Positions 1 to 9,633 are shown, numbered from the stretch's first letter. The stretch: DNA of 64,000 bases from Ciceribacter sp. L1K22 (GCF_017599385.1 NZ_JAGFPK010000001.1:1118177-1182176); one strand, 5' to 3'. Notes: generated from the letters alone by a model not told the origin. Program-made: numbers and translations.

Positions 1-1
1 C

Positions 2-3000
2 GAACGGGGCCTTACCGGCGTCGTGGGGCCGAACGGTTGCGGCAAGTCCAATCTCGTCGAGGCCCTGCGTTGGGTCATGGGCGAGAATTCCTACAAGAAC
101 ATGCGCGCCTCCGGCATGGATGACGTCATTTTCTCCGGGTCTGGCAATCGTCCTGCGCGGAACTCCGCCGAGGTCGGTCTCTATCTCGACAATTCCGACC
201 GCACCGCGCCCGCCGCCTTCAACGATCAGGACGAAATCCAGGTCACCCGCCGCATCGAGCGCGAGCAGGGGTCCGTGTATCGGATTAACGGCAAGGAAGC
301 CCGCGCCAAGGACGTACAACTGCTGTTCGCCGATGCCTCCACCGGCGCCCGCTCGCCCTCGATGGTGGGGCAGGGGCGTATCGGCGAACTGATCCAGGCA
401 AAACCGCAGGCAAGGCGCCAGTTGTTGGAAGAGGCGGCTGGCATTTCGGGCCTGCATTCCCGTCGCCACGAGGCCGAATTGCGCTTGCGCGCTGCCGAAA
501 CCAACCTCGAGCGGCTTGAAGACATCACCGTCCAGCTCGAAACCCAGATCGAGAGCCTCAAGCGCCAGGCCCGCCAGGCGAACCGCTTCAAGGCGCTGTC
601 CGCCGATATTCGCGCCCGCGACGCCATGCTGCTCTACATTCGCTGGGTCCAGGCCAAAGAGGCGGAGGCCGAGGCCGACAGCGCCCTGAACCAGGCCACC
701 TCTCTGGTGGCCGAGAAGGCACAGATCCAGATGGAAGCGGCGAAGGCGCAGGGGATCGCCAGCCTCAAGATGCCGGAATTGCGCGAAGCGGAAGCCGCCG
801 CTGCCGCCGCCCTGCAGAGACTTCAGATCGCCCGTACGCAGCTCGACGAGGAAGCATCGCGCCTGTTGCGGCGGCGTGAGGAACTGACACGTCGCCTGGC
901 CCAACTGGGTGAGGACATCCGCCGCGAGGAGCGACTGGTTGCCGACAACGCCGAAGTTCTGGAGCGCCTTTCGTCTGAAGAAGCCGAGTTGCAGGAGTTC
1001 CTGGCGGACTCCGACCGGCAGGCCGAGGAAACCCGGACTGCGTTCGAAGCCGCCGCCGCGGATCTCGCTGACGCGGAGCGGGTGTTCGCCGCATTGACGG
1101 CCGAGCGAGCCGAGGCCGCCGCCGGCCGCAACCAGCTTGAAAAGGCGATCCGCGACCTTGCCGAGCGCCGCCAGCGTCTGGACCGGCAGGCTGGCGAGGC
1201 GAAGGGGGAGATCGAGACGATCGCCGCCCGTATTGCGGAGCTTCCCGATCCGGGCGAAAAGCAGGAACTCGTCGAAGCCGCCGAAGCCCTGATCGAGGAA
1301 TGCGAGACACGCGTGGCTGAAGCCGACGAGGCCGTTGCCAAGGCTCGTCGCGAGGAAGCGGAGGCCAGGCAGCCGGTGGAAGCCGCCCGCGGGCGCCTCA
1401 ACGCGCTCGAAACGGAAGCCCGCACCATTGCGAAGATGCTCTCCAGTTCCGCCGCGGCTGGCGATTTTCCGCCGGTGGCCGATGAGCTGGACGTCGATCG
1501 TGGTTTCGAGACCGCCCTTGGTGCCGCGCTGGGCGACGATCTTGAATCTCCCACCGATCCGCGCGCCCCGGCGCATTGGCTTGGCAACGGGGAGGGTGCT
1601 TCCGACCCCCCCTTGCCCGAGGGTGCCGTGCCGCTGATCGGTCATGTCCGCGCTCCAGCCGCACTCTATAGAAGCCTCCGCCAGATCGGCGTCGTCGCCG
1701 AGAGCGAGGCGCGTCACCTGATGCACCGCCTGGCGCCTGGCCAGCGGCTGGTCACCCGCGAGGGGGCGGTCTATCGCTGGGACGGTCATATCAGGGGATC
1801 CGAAGCACCGAGCGCCGCCGCGCTGCGGCTGGCCCAGAAGAACCGGCTGGCTGAACTCGAAGAGGAAACGGAAGAAGCTCGAGAAATGCTGGCCGAAGCC
1901 ATGGAGCGTCAGGGCGCCGCCCACGAGGCGATCGGGCTTGCCGAGGAATGGCTGACCGAGGCCCGCGAGCGCCAGCGGCTCGGCGTGCGCCAGCTTGCCG
2001 AGGCGCGCGAGGCTCTTGCCGCCGCCGAGCGGGCGTCCGGCGATCTGATCCGCCGCCGAGACGTCGTGGAGGAAGCGTTGAGCAGCCTGACCGCCCAGAT
2101 CGAGGAAGTGGTCGAGCAGGAGGAGGAAGCCCGCATCGCCATGGAGGACGTGCCTGACCTCGCCGATATCGACGTCCGCCTGCGTGACCAGCAGACTGCT
2201 GTGGCGACCGGGCGTGCCGTGCTGGCCGAGGCACGCGCCGTCCACGAAGGCCTGAACCGCGAGAACGACCAGCGGCGCCGCCGTATCCTGACGATAGGCC
2301 AGGAGCGTGCTACCTGGCAGGAACGGGCCGCAAGCGCCGAGCAGCATATCGCCACGCTTCGTGATCGCGAGGAAGAAGCCCGAGAGGAAATGACCTCGCT
2401 CGATCTTGCTCCGGAAGAGTTCGACGACAAGCGCCGGGCGCTGCTGGATGAACTGCAGAAGGCCGAGAGCAATCGCAAGGCGGCCGCCGATCGCCTGGTC
2501 GAGGCCGAAACCCTGCAGCGCGCCGCCGACCAGAAGGCTGCGACAGCGCTGTCGGAACTGGCCGAAAGCCGTGAGCGTCGCGGTCGCGCCGAAGAGCGGC
2601 TGGTCTCCGCCCGCGAACGGCGTAAGGAAACCGAGCAACGTATTGGCGAAGCACTGAACGTCCAGCCGGCCGGCGCATTTCAATTGACGGGTCTTAAGGA
2701 CCCGTCGGATATCCCGGACCTGCGGGAGGTTGAGCGTGAACTCGACCGGCTGAAGATGGAGCGCGAGCGGCTCGGTGCCGTCAACCTCCGCGCCGACGAG
2801 GAACAGAAGGAACTTTCCGAACGTCTGGCCGCGCTGATCAAGGAGCGTGACGACATCATCGACGCGATCCGCAAGCTGCGCGGAGCGATCCAGAGCCTGA
2901 ACCGCGAGGGTCGCGAACGGCTGCTCGCCGCCTTCGACGTCGTCAATGTCCAGTTCCAGCGCCTTTTCACCCACCTCTTCAACGGCGGCACAGCGGAACT

Positions 3001-3403
3001 CCAATTGATCGAGAGCGAGGACCCGCTCGAGGCTGGACTCGAAATCCTAGCCCGACCGCCAGGCAAGAAGCCGCAGACCATGACGCTGCTGTCGGGCGGT
3101 GAGCAGGCGCTGACGGCGATGGCCCTGATCTTTGCTGTGTTCCTCACTAACCCCGCCCCGATCTGCGTGCTGGATGAGGTTGACGCGCCGCTCGATGACC
3201 ACAATGTCGAGCGCTTCTGCAACCTGATGGACGAGATGGCGATGTCGACCGACACGCGCTTCCTGATCATCACTCACAACCCGATCACCATGGCACGCAT
3301 GAACCGCCTGTTCGGTGTCACGATGGCGGAGCAGGGCGTTTCACAACTCGTGTCGGTCGACCTTCAGACCGCGGAGGCCATGCGGGAGCGGGAAGCGGTA
3401 TAG
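2..3403 (+). CDS. smc: Chromosome segregation protein SMC (5' truncated by window edge)
   Basis: SMC ATPase that compacts and segregates the chromosome with ScpA/ScpB. The reading frame is open to the left edge (ERGLTGVVGPNGCGKSN), so the true start lies outside the window and a GTG at 23 is only an internal codon. Walker A is GPNGCGKS at the very left. Long Arg/Glu/Ala-rich coiled coils flank a hinge-like globular stretch around residues 490-600 of the fragment. The C-terminal head carries the signature LLSGGEQ and Walker B VLDEVDAPLDD. About 1133 codons are present and only some tens of N-terminal residues should be missing. It ends 20 nt from the convergent diguanylate cyclase gene. Family assignment is certain. 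Confidence 0.97.
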   Translation, partial: ERGLTGVVGPNGCGKSNLVEALRWVMGENSYKNMRASGMDDVIFSGSGNRPARNSAEVGLYLDNSDRTAPAAFNDQDEIQVTRRIEREQGSVYRINGKEARAKDVQLLFADASTGARSPSMVGQGRIGELIQAKPQARRQLLEEAAGISGLHSRRHEAELRLRAAETNLERLEDITVQLETQIESLKRQARQANRFKALSADIRARDAMLLYIRWVQAKEAEAEADSALNQATSLVAEKAQIQMEAAKAQGIASLKMPELREAEAAAAAALQRLQIARTQLDEEASRLLRRREELTRRLAQLGEDIRREERLVADNAEVLERLSSEEAELQEFLADSDRQAEETRTAFEAAAADLADAERVFAALTAERAEAAAGRNQLEKAIRDLAERRQRLDRQAGEAKGEIETIAARIAELPDPGEKQELVEAAEALIEECETRVAEADEAVAKARREEAEARQPVEAARGRLNALETEARTIAKMLSSSAAAGDFPPVADELDVDRGFETALGAALGDDLESPTDPRAPAHWLGNGEGASDPPLPEGAVPLIGHVRAPAALYRSLRQIGVVAESEARHLMHRLAPGQRLVTREGAVYRWDGHIRGSEAPSAAALRLAQKNRLAELEEETEEAREMLAEAMERQGAAHEAIGLAEEWLTEARERQRLGVRQLAEAREALAAAERASGDLIRRRDVVEEALSSLTAQIEEVVEQEEEARIAMEDVPDLADIDVRLRDQQTAVATGRAVLAEARAVHEGLNRENDQRRRRILTIGQERATWQERAASAEQHIATLRDREEEAREEMTSLDLAPEEFDDKRRALLDELQKAESNRKAAADRLVEAETLQRAADQKAATALSELAESRERRGRAEERLVSARERRKETEQRIGEALNVQPAGAFQLTGLKDPSDIPDLREVERELDRLKMERERLGAVNLRADEEQKELSERLAALIKERDDIIDAIRKLRGAIQSLNREGRERLLAAFDVVNVQFQRLFTHLFNGGTAELQLIESEDPLEAGLEILARPPGKKPQTMTLLSGGEQALTAMALIFAVFLTNPAPICVLDEVDAPLDDHNVERFCNLMDEMAMSTDTRFLIITHNPITMARMNRLFGVTMAEQGVSQLVSVDLQTAEAMREREAV

Positions 3404-3423
3404 GTCTCGCACCCGAACGAGGG

Positions 3424-4329
3424 TCAGGCGGCGATCATCAGGCGGTCGCGGCCGCCGCGTTTTGCAGCATAAAGCGCCTTGTCCACCCTGGCATACAGGG
3501 ACTCCAGGGTGTCGTCGGGGAGGACAACGGCCAGTCCCGCCGAAGATGTATAGCCAAAGCCGAGATCACCGTTGAGAGGGCGCCGCCCCCGCACCGAGCC
3601 GAGAATGCGGTCGACGATATTCTGTGCCTGTTCGGGAGAGGTATCCGGCAGCACCAGCATGAACTCCTCGCCGCCGATGCGCCCGAAACCGTCCCGAAGG
3701 CGAATTCCGGCCTGCACGGTTCGGGCGAAGTCGATGAGTACCTCGTCTCCCGCCAGGTGTCCGAAGCGGTCGTTCACGCCTTTGAAAAAGTCGATGTCGA
3801 AGAGCGCAACGCATCCGCTGCGTGCCGGGCCGCCATGTCGCCCGTTGAGCAGATCTTCCAGCATGGACATCATGTATCGGCGGTTCGCCACGCCTGTCAG
3901 GTCGTCGGTCTGGGACGCGCGACGGGCGAAATCCCGGTGCTGCCGGAGTTCCCGTTCGTCGGTCCTCAGTTCGGTGATGTCGACGGCGATGGCAAGCATC
4001 CAGCCATCCGGCTGCACGGTTTCCGTCATCAGGAACCATCGTCCATCGAGAAGGTCGACCTCGAACGACCGTTGCGTCTGCTTGCCTCGTCGTGCGATCG
4101 CTGACGCAAGCCAGGCCTCGAAATCGTCCGTCCGGATGACGGCGCCGCGGATCAGGTGGTGATTTCGCCGCATGATATCGGCCCACAGCGGCGTTTCGCC
4201 CACCGCGACACAGTAGGCTTGCCGGTAGGCCGAATTTGAGTATGCCAGCCGGTCTTCCGGATCGAACACGGCGATCAATGCCGGACTGTTCTCCTGCAAT
4301 TCCGTTAGCTGTGGAAAAATCGGGGTCAT
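3424..4329 (-). CDS. PAS-GGDEF diguanylate cyclase
   Basis: Predicted diguanylate cyclase making c-di-GMP from two GTP. Residues 1-125 form a PAS-type sensor domain (NSAYRQAY, ending WMLAIAVDITELR), followed by a short helical linker and a GGDEF domain at about 140-300. The active-site motif is GGEEF at 219-223. The inhibitory I-site RxxD (R210-D213) sits exactly five residues upstream, so product inhibition is likely. No transmembrane helix is visible, so the enzyme is probably cytosolic. The ATG at 4329 has only a weak ribosome binding site. The PAS ligand cannot be told from sequence. Confidence 0.92.
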   Translation of the reverse strand: MTPIFPQLTELQENSPALIAVFDPEDRLAYSNSAYRQAYCVAVGETPLWADIMRRNHHLIRGAVIRTDDFEAWLASAIARRGKQTQRSFEVDLLDGRWFLMTETVQPDGWMLAIAVDITELRTDERELRQHRDFARRASQTDDLTGVANRRYMMSMLEDLLNGRHGGPARSGCVALFDIDFFKGVNDRFGHLAGDEVLIDFARTVQAGIRLRDGFGRIGGEEFMLVLPDTSPEQAQNIVDRILGSVRGRRPLNGDLGFGYTSSAGLAVVLPDDTLESLYARVDKALYAAKRGGRDRLMIAA

Positions 4330-4471
4330 ACGTGTCCGGTCTTAAGCCGACGACCTTCGGTTATCGGGTGCTTATATTCGAAAAGTTTGAAATGTTTGTA
4401 AGCATGACGATTAAACTTTGAACCAGTCGGCGACGTTTGCTGTCGCTGCCGCTTGGGGTAAGGTTGCGGCC

Positions 4472-4876
4472 ATGAAACGCGCATCGCTCATCCTTGCGGC
4501 GCTTCTGTGCGCCACTCCGCAAACCGTCTTGTCAGGCGAATCCGGACGTTTCCTTCCCCGCGTCGTGGCCGAATCCGAGACGCATCGGGAGAGCCTGTCC
4601 GCGCTCGTGAAAGGGCGGCGGGATATTCCCATCTGGGTGCGATCCATGATCTCGCGCGATACCTATGTCGCATTGGCTTCAGAAGCCATCGAAGTGGATG
4701 GCAAACCCATGGAATTGTTCAGGGCATGTGAGCCGAGAAATTGCCCCGTAAGCGAAATCCGGGTGCTGTTCTCGCCCGATGGAAAGCGGGCGGTGATGAT
4801 GAGCAGGGATGTCGACAGGGGCGTCACGCTGCTTGGCGACCCGTCGCCAGCCGAGCGTGTGCGTCTCGAGGAATGA
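4472..4876 (+). CDS. Ivy-like periplasmic lysozyme inhibitor
   Basis: Small secreted protein of 134 residues, likely related to the Ivy family that blocks C-type lysozyme. I chose ATG 4472 because it begins a clean signal peptide (MKRASLILAALLCATPQ) preceded by AAGG; an in-frame upstream start at 4418 would bury the signal. The mature part has the pattern FRACEPRNC, matching the cysteine-bracketed CKPHDC inhibitory loop of E. coli Ivy, followed by a strand-turn-strand typical of the family (IRVLFSPDGKRAVMM). The length is also close to Ivy. The family call rests on the loop and topology and not on overall identity, so moderate confidence is appropriate. Confidence 0.72.
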   Translation: MKRASLILAALLCATPQTVLSGESGRFLPRVVAESETHRESLSALVKGRRDIPIWVRSMISRDTYVALASEAIEVDGKPMELFRACEPRNCPVSEIRVLFSPDGKRAVMMSRDVDRGVTLLGDPSPAERVRLEE

Positions 4877-5030
4877 TGGCGCAACGCGGATTTCTGTCGC
4901 TCTCCCAACCAAATTAACCGCTCCGCCGCATTTATGATGCAATGCAGCATTTTCTTTGTTTCCCCACGTTTTCAATCTGTCACAATTCCTGTAAGGGCAG
5001 AACTGGCCGTTGTGGGTGGAGAAGAGGACA

Positions 5031-7697
5031 ATGACCAAATGGGTCTACACGTTCGGGAACGGCGCGGCTGAGGGGCGCGCCGCCGATCGCGACCGTCTGG
5101 GAGGAAAGGGTGCCAATCTGGCGGAGATGGCGGCCCTCGGCTTGCCCGTGCCTCCGGGGTTCACGATCATAGCCGACGCCTGTTCGCACTTCTATGCGAA
5201 CGGCCGCACGCTCTCCGACGACATTAAGACCGAAGTCCTCGAAGCGCTGAAGACCGTCGAGGCCGTCACCGGCCGTGGTTTCGGGGAGACCGGCAACCCG
5301 CTTCTGGTGTCCATTCGCTCCGGCGCGCGCGCCTCGATGCCGGGTATGATGGATACCGTCCTGAATCTCGGCCTGAACGACGTCACCGTCGCGGCGCTTG
5401 CCCATCAGGCGGGCGATGCGCGCTTTGCTTGGGACAGCTATCGCCGCTTCATCCAGATGTATGGCGATGTCGTCATGGGGCTGGATCACGAGGTCTTCGA
5501 GGACATCCTGGACCATGAGAAGGCGCGGCTCGGTCACGATCTCGACACTGAACTCTCCGCCATCGAATGGCAGCACATCACCGACCTCTACAAGCAGACC
5601 ATCAAGGAAGAGCTCGGCGAAACCTTTCCGCAGGACCCCTTCGTCCAGCTCTGGGGTGCCATCGGCGCCGTCTTCTCGAGCTGGATGAACCCGCGCGCCA
5701 CCACCTATCGCATGCTGCACAATATTCCCGGCGATTGGGGTACCGCCGTGACCGTCCAGGCCATGGTGTTCGGCAATCTCGGCTCCACGTCAGCTACAGG
5801 CGTTGCCTTCACGCGCAATCCGTCGACCGGGGAAAACGCGCTCTACGGCGAGTTCCTGATTAATGCGCAGGGCGAGGATGTCGTGGCGGGTATCCGCACG
5901 CCGCAGTCGATCACGGAGGAGGGGCGTCTTGCCGCCCTCTCGGACCGGCCTTCGCTGGAGAAGGTCATGCCGGAGGCTTTCGGCGAGTTCAGGGCGATCT
6001 GCACACGTCTGGAAGCCCATTACCGCGACATGCAGGATCTGGAGTTTACCATCGAGCGGGGCAAGCTCTGGATGCTCCAGGCGCGCTCAGGCAAGCGCAC
6101 CACCAAGGCCGCGATGAAGATCGCCGTCGACATGGTCGGGGAGGGGTTGATCAGCGAGCAGGAAGCAGTCTCCCGCATAGACCCCGCCTCGCTCGACCAG
6201 CTTCTGCACCCGACGATCGACCCCCGCTTCGAGCGCAAGGTGATCGGCTCCGGCCTGCCTGCGTCCCCCGGGGCGGCGACGGGCGAGATCGTGTTCACGT
6301 CGGAAGAGGCTGTCATCGCCGAGGAGGAAGGCCGCAAGGTCATTCTCGTTCGTGTCGAGACCAGCCCCGAAGACATCCACGGCATGCATGCTGCCGAGGG
6401 CATCCTGACGACACGCGGCGGCATGACAAGCCACGCGGCGGTTGTCGCCCGCGGCATGGGCATCCCCTGCGTCGTCGGCGCCGGCAACATGCGTGTCGAT
6501 ACCCGCAACGAACTGCTGCTGGGCGTTGGCGTCACGTTCCGCAAGGGCGATGTGATCACTATCGACGGTTCGTCCGGACAGGTTCTGAAGGGTCATGTCC
6601 CGATGCTGCAGCCGGAACTGTCGGGCGATTTCGCGAAGCTCATGGAGTGGGCCGACAGCAGCAGGCGCATGACCGTGCGCACCAATGCGGATACTCCCGT
6701 GGACGCGCGCGCCGCCCGCTCGTTCGGGGCCGAGGGCATCGGCCTTTGCCGCACCGAACACATGTTCTTCGAGGGTGACCGCATTCACGTCATGCGCGAG
6801 ATGATCCTCGCCGAGGACGAGGCGGGCCGCCGCGCCGCGCTCGACAAGCTGCTGCCGATGCAGCGCTCGGATTTCACCGAACTCTTCGTCATCATGCATG
6901 GCCTGCCCGTGACGATCCGTCTGCTCGACCCGCCCTTGCACGAGTTCCTGCCAAAGAGCGAGGAGGAGGTTGCCGAGGTGGCCGCCGCGATGGACATGGA
7001 GCCCGCCTTCATGCGCGAGCGGATCGACGCCCTGCATGAGTTCAATCCCATGCTCGGACACCGCGGTTGCCGCCTGGCGATCTCCTATCCGGAAATCGCC
7101 GAAATGCAGGCCCGTGCCATTTTCGAGGCCGCGGTGGCCGCAGCCCGCGAAACGGGTGCCGCCGTGGTGCCTGAGATCATGGTGCCTCTCGTCGGCCTTC
7201 GTTCGGAACTGGATTACGTCAAGGGCGTGATCGATCGCGTCGCCCGCGCCGTGATGGACGAGGCGAAGATGGAAATCTCCTACCTCGTCGGCACGATGAT
7301 TGAACTGCCCCGTGCCGCCTTGCGCGCCCATGTGATCGCGGAAGCCGCCGAATTCTTCTCTTTCGGCACCAACGACCTGACGCAGACCACCTTCGGCATG
7401 TCGCGCGACGATGCCTCCGCCTTCATCCCGACCTACCAGAAGAAGGGCATCATCGAGCACGACCCCTTCATCTCGCTCGACTTCGACGGCGTCGGAGAAC
7501 TGATCCGCATCGCCGCCGAGCGCGGCCGCAAGACGCGTCCCGACATGAAGCTCGGCATCTGCGGCGAGCACGGCGGCGACCCGGCGTCCATCCACTTTTG
7601 CGAGGATGTCGGACTGGACTACGTCTCCTGCTCCCCGTTCCGCGTGCCGATCGCGAGGCTTGCCGCAGCACACGCGGCGATCAAGGCGAAGGGATAG
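5031..7697 (+). CDS. ppdK: Pyruvate, phosphate dikinase
   Basis: Interconverts pyruvate, ATP and Pi with PEP, AMP and PPi in central carbon metabolism. The 888-residue length is typical for bacterial PPDK. The N-terminal nucleotide-binding domain starts with the family signature GGKGANLAEMA. The swivelling phosphohistidine domain has GGMTSHAAVVARGMGIPCVVG. The C-terminal PEP/pyruvate barrel has GLCRTEHMFF, SFGTNDLTQTTFGMSRDD and the catalytic-cysteine segment GICGEHGGDP. ATG 5031 was chosen because GGAGAAGAGGA lies just upstream; an in-frame TTG at 5010 would lie upstream of that ribosome binding site. It appears monocistronic. Confidence 0.97.
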   Translation: MTKWVYTFGNGAAEGRAADRDRLGGKGANLAEMAALGLPVPPGFTIIADACSHFYANGRTLSDDIKTEVLEALKTVEAVTGRGFGETGNPLLVSIRSGARASMPGMMDTVLNLGLNDVTVAALAHQAGDARFAWDSYRRFIQMYGDVVMGLDHEVFEDILDHEKARLGHDLDTELSAIEWQHITDLYKQTIKEELGETFPQDPFVQLWGAIGAVFSSWMNPRATTYRMLHNIPGDWGTAVTVQAMVFGNLGSTSATGVAFTRNPSTGENALYGEFLINAQGEDVVAGIRTPQSITEEGRLAALSDRPSLEKVMPEAFGEFRAICTRLEAHYRDMQDLEFTIERGKLWMLQARSGKRTTKAAMKIAVDMVGEGLISEQEAVSRIDPASLDQLLHPTIDPRFERKVIGSGLPASPGAATGEIVFTSEEAVIAEEEGRKVILVRVETSPEDIHGMHAAEGILTTRGGMTSHAAVVARGMGIPCVVGAGNMRVDTRNELLLGVGVTFRKGDVITIDGSSGQVLKGHVPMLQPELSGDFAKLMEWADSSRRMTVRTNADTPVDARAARSFGAEGIGLCRTEHMFFEGDRIHVMREMILAEDEAGRRAALDKLLPMQRSDFTELFVIMHGLPVTIRLLDPPLHEFLPKSEEEVAEVAAAMDMEPAFMRERIDALHEFNPMLGHRGCRLAISYPEIAEMQARAIFEAAVAAARETGAAVVPEIMVPLVGLRSELDYVKGVIDRVARAVMDEAKMEISYLVGTMIELPRAALRAHVIAEAAEFFSFGTNDLTQTTFGMSRDDASAFIPTYQKKGIIEHDPFISLDFDGVGELIRIAAERGRKTRPDMKLGICGEHGGDPASIHFCEDVGLDYVSCSPFRVPIARLAAAHAAIKAKG

Positions 7698-7750
7698 TAT
7701 CCTTACGCATTCCGCTGTTTCCGGAATGTGCAGAAAAATTTCTCCCCTCA

Positions 7751-7777
7751 TGTCACATTGACCATCCTCCGCTCGTC
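7751..7777 (+). promoter_or_regulatory. ECF41-type sigma promoter (TGTCACA-N16-CGTC)
   Basis: TGTCACA at 7751-7757 and CGTC at 7774-7777 are separated by exactly 16 nt, matching the consensus described for promoters recognised by ECF41 sigma factors. The site lies 33 nt before the AhpD-like gene that is translationally coupled to an ECF41 sigma gene, as expected for autoregulation. Confidence 0.88.
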
Positions 7778-7809
7778 ATGATCTCGTAACCAACAGAAGG
7801 AACGATCTC

Positions 7810-8277
7810 ATGACTGCAAGACTTGATCCCTTTGCCGCCGCTCCCGCCCTGATGAAAAAGTGGATGGCGGTCTCCATCGATGTGGCAGGAAGCCTGGAGC
7901 CGAGCCTCGTCGAGCTGGTGAAAATCCGCTCCTCCCAGATCAATGCCTGTGCCAATTGTCTCAACATGCACACGGCGGAAGCCCGTGCCAAGGGCGAGAC
8001 GGAGCAGCGCATCTACCTCCTGTCAGCCTGGCGCGAGGCGCCCTGCTATACCGATCGCGAACGTGCGGCACTCGCCTGGACGGAAGCGCTGTCCACGCTG
8101 TCCGAGGGGCATCCTGAGCCGGCGGTCCAAGAGGTCCTGCAGGCTGCCTTTACCGAGGAAGAACAGGTGAAGCTGACGCTGATGATCAATGTCATCAATG
8201 GCTGGAACAGGCTTGCCGTCGGCTTCGGCCTGTGGATCGAGACGCCGGCGACCCAGGCGGCCGGAGTTGCCGCCTGA
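7810..8277 (+). CDS. Carboxymuconolactone decarboxylase / AhpD-like alkylhydroperoxidase family protein
   Basis: All-helical AhpD-fold protein of 155 residues. The redox CxxC-x3-H centre is visible as CANCLNMH around residue 50, within SSQINACANCLNMHTAEA, and is followed by the family pattern YTDRERAALAWTEALS. Such proteins reduce peroxides or related substrates with thiols; the actual substrate is unknown. The gene is preceded by AGAAGGAAC and an exact ECF41 promoter, and its TGA overlaps the ATG of the downstream sigma factor by one base. Genes of this family are common neighbours and targets of ECF41 sigma factors, so it is probably the main regulated output. Confidence 0.9.
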   Translation: MTARLDPFAAAPALMKKWMAVSIDVAGSLEPSLVELVKIRSSQINACANCLNMHTAEARAKGETEQRIYLLSAWREAPCYTDRERAALAWTEALSTLSEGHPEPAVQEVLQAAFTEEEQVKLTLMINVINGWNRLAVGFGLWIETPATQAAGVAA

Positions 8278-9137
8278 TGTTGCCCGCCGACCATACGGAT
8301 GCGGCGGCGAGCTTCGATCCCCTGAGGCGCAAGATGATGCGGCTCGCCTATCGCATGCTGGGTTCGGTCTCGGATGCGGAAGACATGCTGCAGGAGGCCT
8401 TCATCCGCTGGATGAAGGCCGATCGCACAGAAATTCGCGAACCCGAAGCCTTTCTCCGCCGCGTCGTCACGCGACTTTGTCTCGACCAGCTGAAATCGGC
8501 ACGGCACAAGCGCGAAACCTATGTCGGCCCCTGGCTGCCCGAACCGGTGGTGGAGGACGAAGACGAACCTGAAGACGTCAGCTTGCCGCTGATGCTCGCT
8601 CTCGAACGATTGTCGCCGCTGGAGCGGGCCGCCCTCCTGCTGCACGATGTTTTCGGCCTGCCTTTCGAGGAGATCGCAGCGACTTTGGAGCGCGATGTTG
8701 CCGCCTGTCGCCAGCTAGCGGCGCGAGCGCGTCGAAACGTTCGGGAAGCTCGGACCCGCTACGCGGTCGACCGCCAGCGGGGGCTCGAAATAGCGCAAGC
8801 CTTCTTCAAGGCCTCGCGCAGCGGCGATATGACGGCGCTGTCGGCCATGCTCGCCGCCGATGTCGGCCTGCATTCGGACGGAGGCGGCAAGCGCCCTGCG
8901 GCGATCGCACCGATCCTTGGCCATGCGGCGGTGATGAAGGTTCATACCTACCTCTCGGACAAGATCTGGCGGACGGGATCCGAACTGTTGCGGGTCGGTC
9001 TCGTCAACGGCCTGCCGGGCTTCGTCACCCGGGAGCCGGACGGCGAGTTGCAGACAACGGCTTTGCAGATCGAGGACGGCGCCATCACCGCGATCTATGT
9101 GATGCGCAATCCGGACAAACTCCGCCACCTGCATTGA
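8277..9137 (+). CDS. ECF41-group RNA polymerase sigma factor (SigJ-like) with SnoaL-like C-terminal domain
   Basis: Extracytoplasmic function sigma factor of 286 residues. Sigma2 is seen in LAYRMLGSVSDAEDMLQEAF and sigma4 in LSPLERAALLLHDVFGLPFEEIA. In place of a membrane anti-sigma gene it has a fused C-terminal SnoaL/NTF2-like domain (residues about 175-286). ECF41 hallmarks are present: WLPEP in the linker, DGGGK in the extension and NPDKL near the C-terminus. The extension is known in this group to modulate sigma activity in cis. I chose ATG 8277, which overlaps the upstream TGA (TGATG) and gives translational coupling. Confidence 0.93.
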   Translation: MLPADHTDAAASFDPLRRKMMRLAYRMLGSVSDAEDMLQEAFIRWMKADRTEIREPEAFLRRVVTRLCLDQLKSARHKRETYVGPWLPEPVVEDEDEPEDVSLPLMLALERLSPLERAALLLHDVFGLPFEEIAATLERDVAACRQLAARARRNVREARTRYAVDRQRGLEIAQAFFKASRSGDMTALSAMLAADVGLHSDGGGKRPAAIAPILGHAAVMKVHTYLSDKIWRTGSELLRVGLVNGLPGFVTREPDGELQTTALQIEDGAITAIYVMRNPDKLRHLH

Positions 9138-9146
9138 ACGAGTGGC

Positions 9147-9470
9147 TCAGCCGGGGATCGCCGGGATGTCCCGCATGAGATCGGGTTCGTCATGCAGGAA
9201 GGTGAGCTGGAGTGTTACCCGGCGTTCCCGGTCGTCCGAGCTTGCTGGCGCCTCGGGAGGATCGACGGCGATTCCACCGTCTATCAAGGAGCCGATCAAA
9301 TCCTCTATCGCCGTGCCCGGTAGCGCAAGCCGAACCGTCGTCATTTTGTTGGAATACATGTGCACGTCCTCGATCCAGCCGCCGCACGCATTGATCGCGT
9401 CGAACACGAAGCTCGTCGCGTCATTGCGCTCCCGGCGCGTCGCCGCTGTCAGCATCAGGATGGAAGCCAT
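9147..9470 (-). CDS. Conserved-looking hypothetical protein
   Basis: 107-residue soluble protein I do not recognise. ATG 9470 (MASILMLTAATRRER) was preferred over an in-frame upstream start because the extra N-terminus would be low-complexity arginine-rich sequence. It has an alpha/beta look, with an N-terminal strand-helix (FVFDAINACGGWIEDVHMYSNKM) and a strand RLALPG, but no catalytic motif. It is convergent with the ECF41 gene (9-nt gap) and divergent from the HupE gene. No function is proposed. Confidence 0.6.
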   Translation of the reverse strand: MASILMLTAATRRERNDATSFVFDAINACGGWIEDVHMYSNKMTTVRLALPGTAIEDLIGSLIDGGIAVDPPEAPASSDDRERRVTLQLTFLHDEPDLMRDIPAIPG

Positions 9471-9633
9471 GTGGGGTTGTCTTCTGTCAGGTCGTCTTCG
9501 GCGCAGGCTACGCCTCAAGGAAGGCGCCGACAACCGGTTATCGGGCCTTCATTTCGGCCGGTTGCATGCCGTGACAAATGCCGCCGACTGTGGGATAGCG
9601 GGGTGAAGTCAAACCGCGCTGGAGGGTGAGTCG

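Noticed and set aside
7706-7730. CATTCCG...CGGAATG repeat as the ppdK terminator
   Set aside because: It has a short stem without a T run; too weak to annotate.
6087-7751. 554-codon minus-strand frame
   Set aside because: It is antisense to ppdK, His-rich and of low quality, with no family motif or ribosome binding site.
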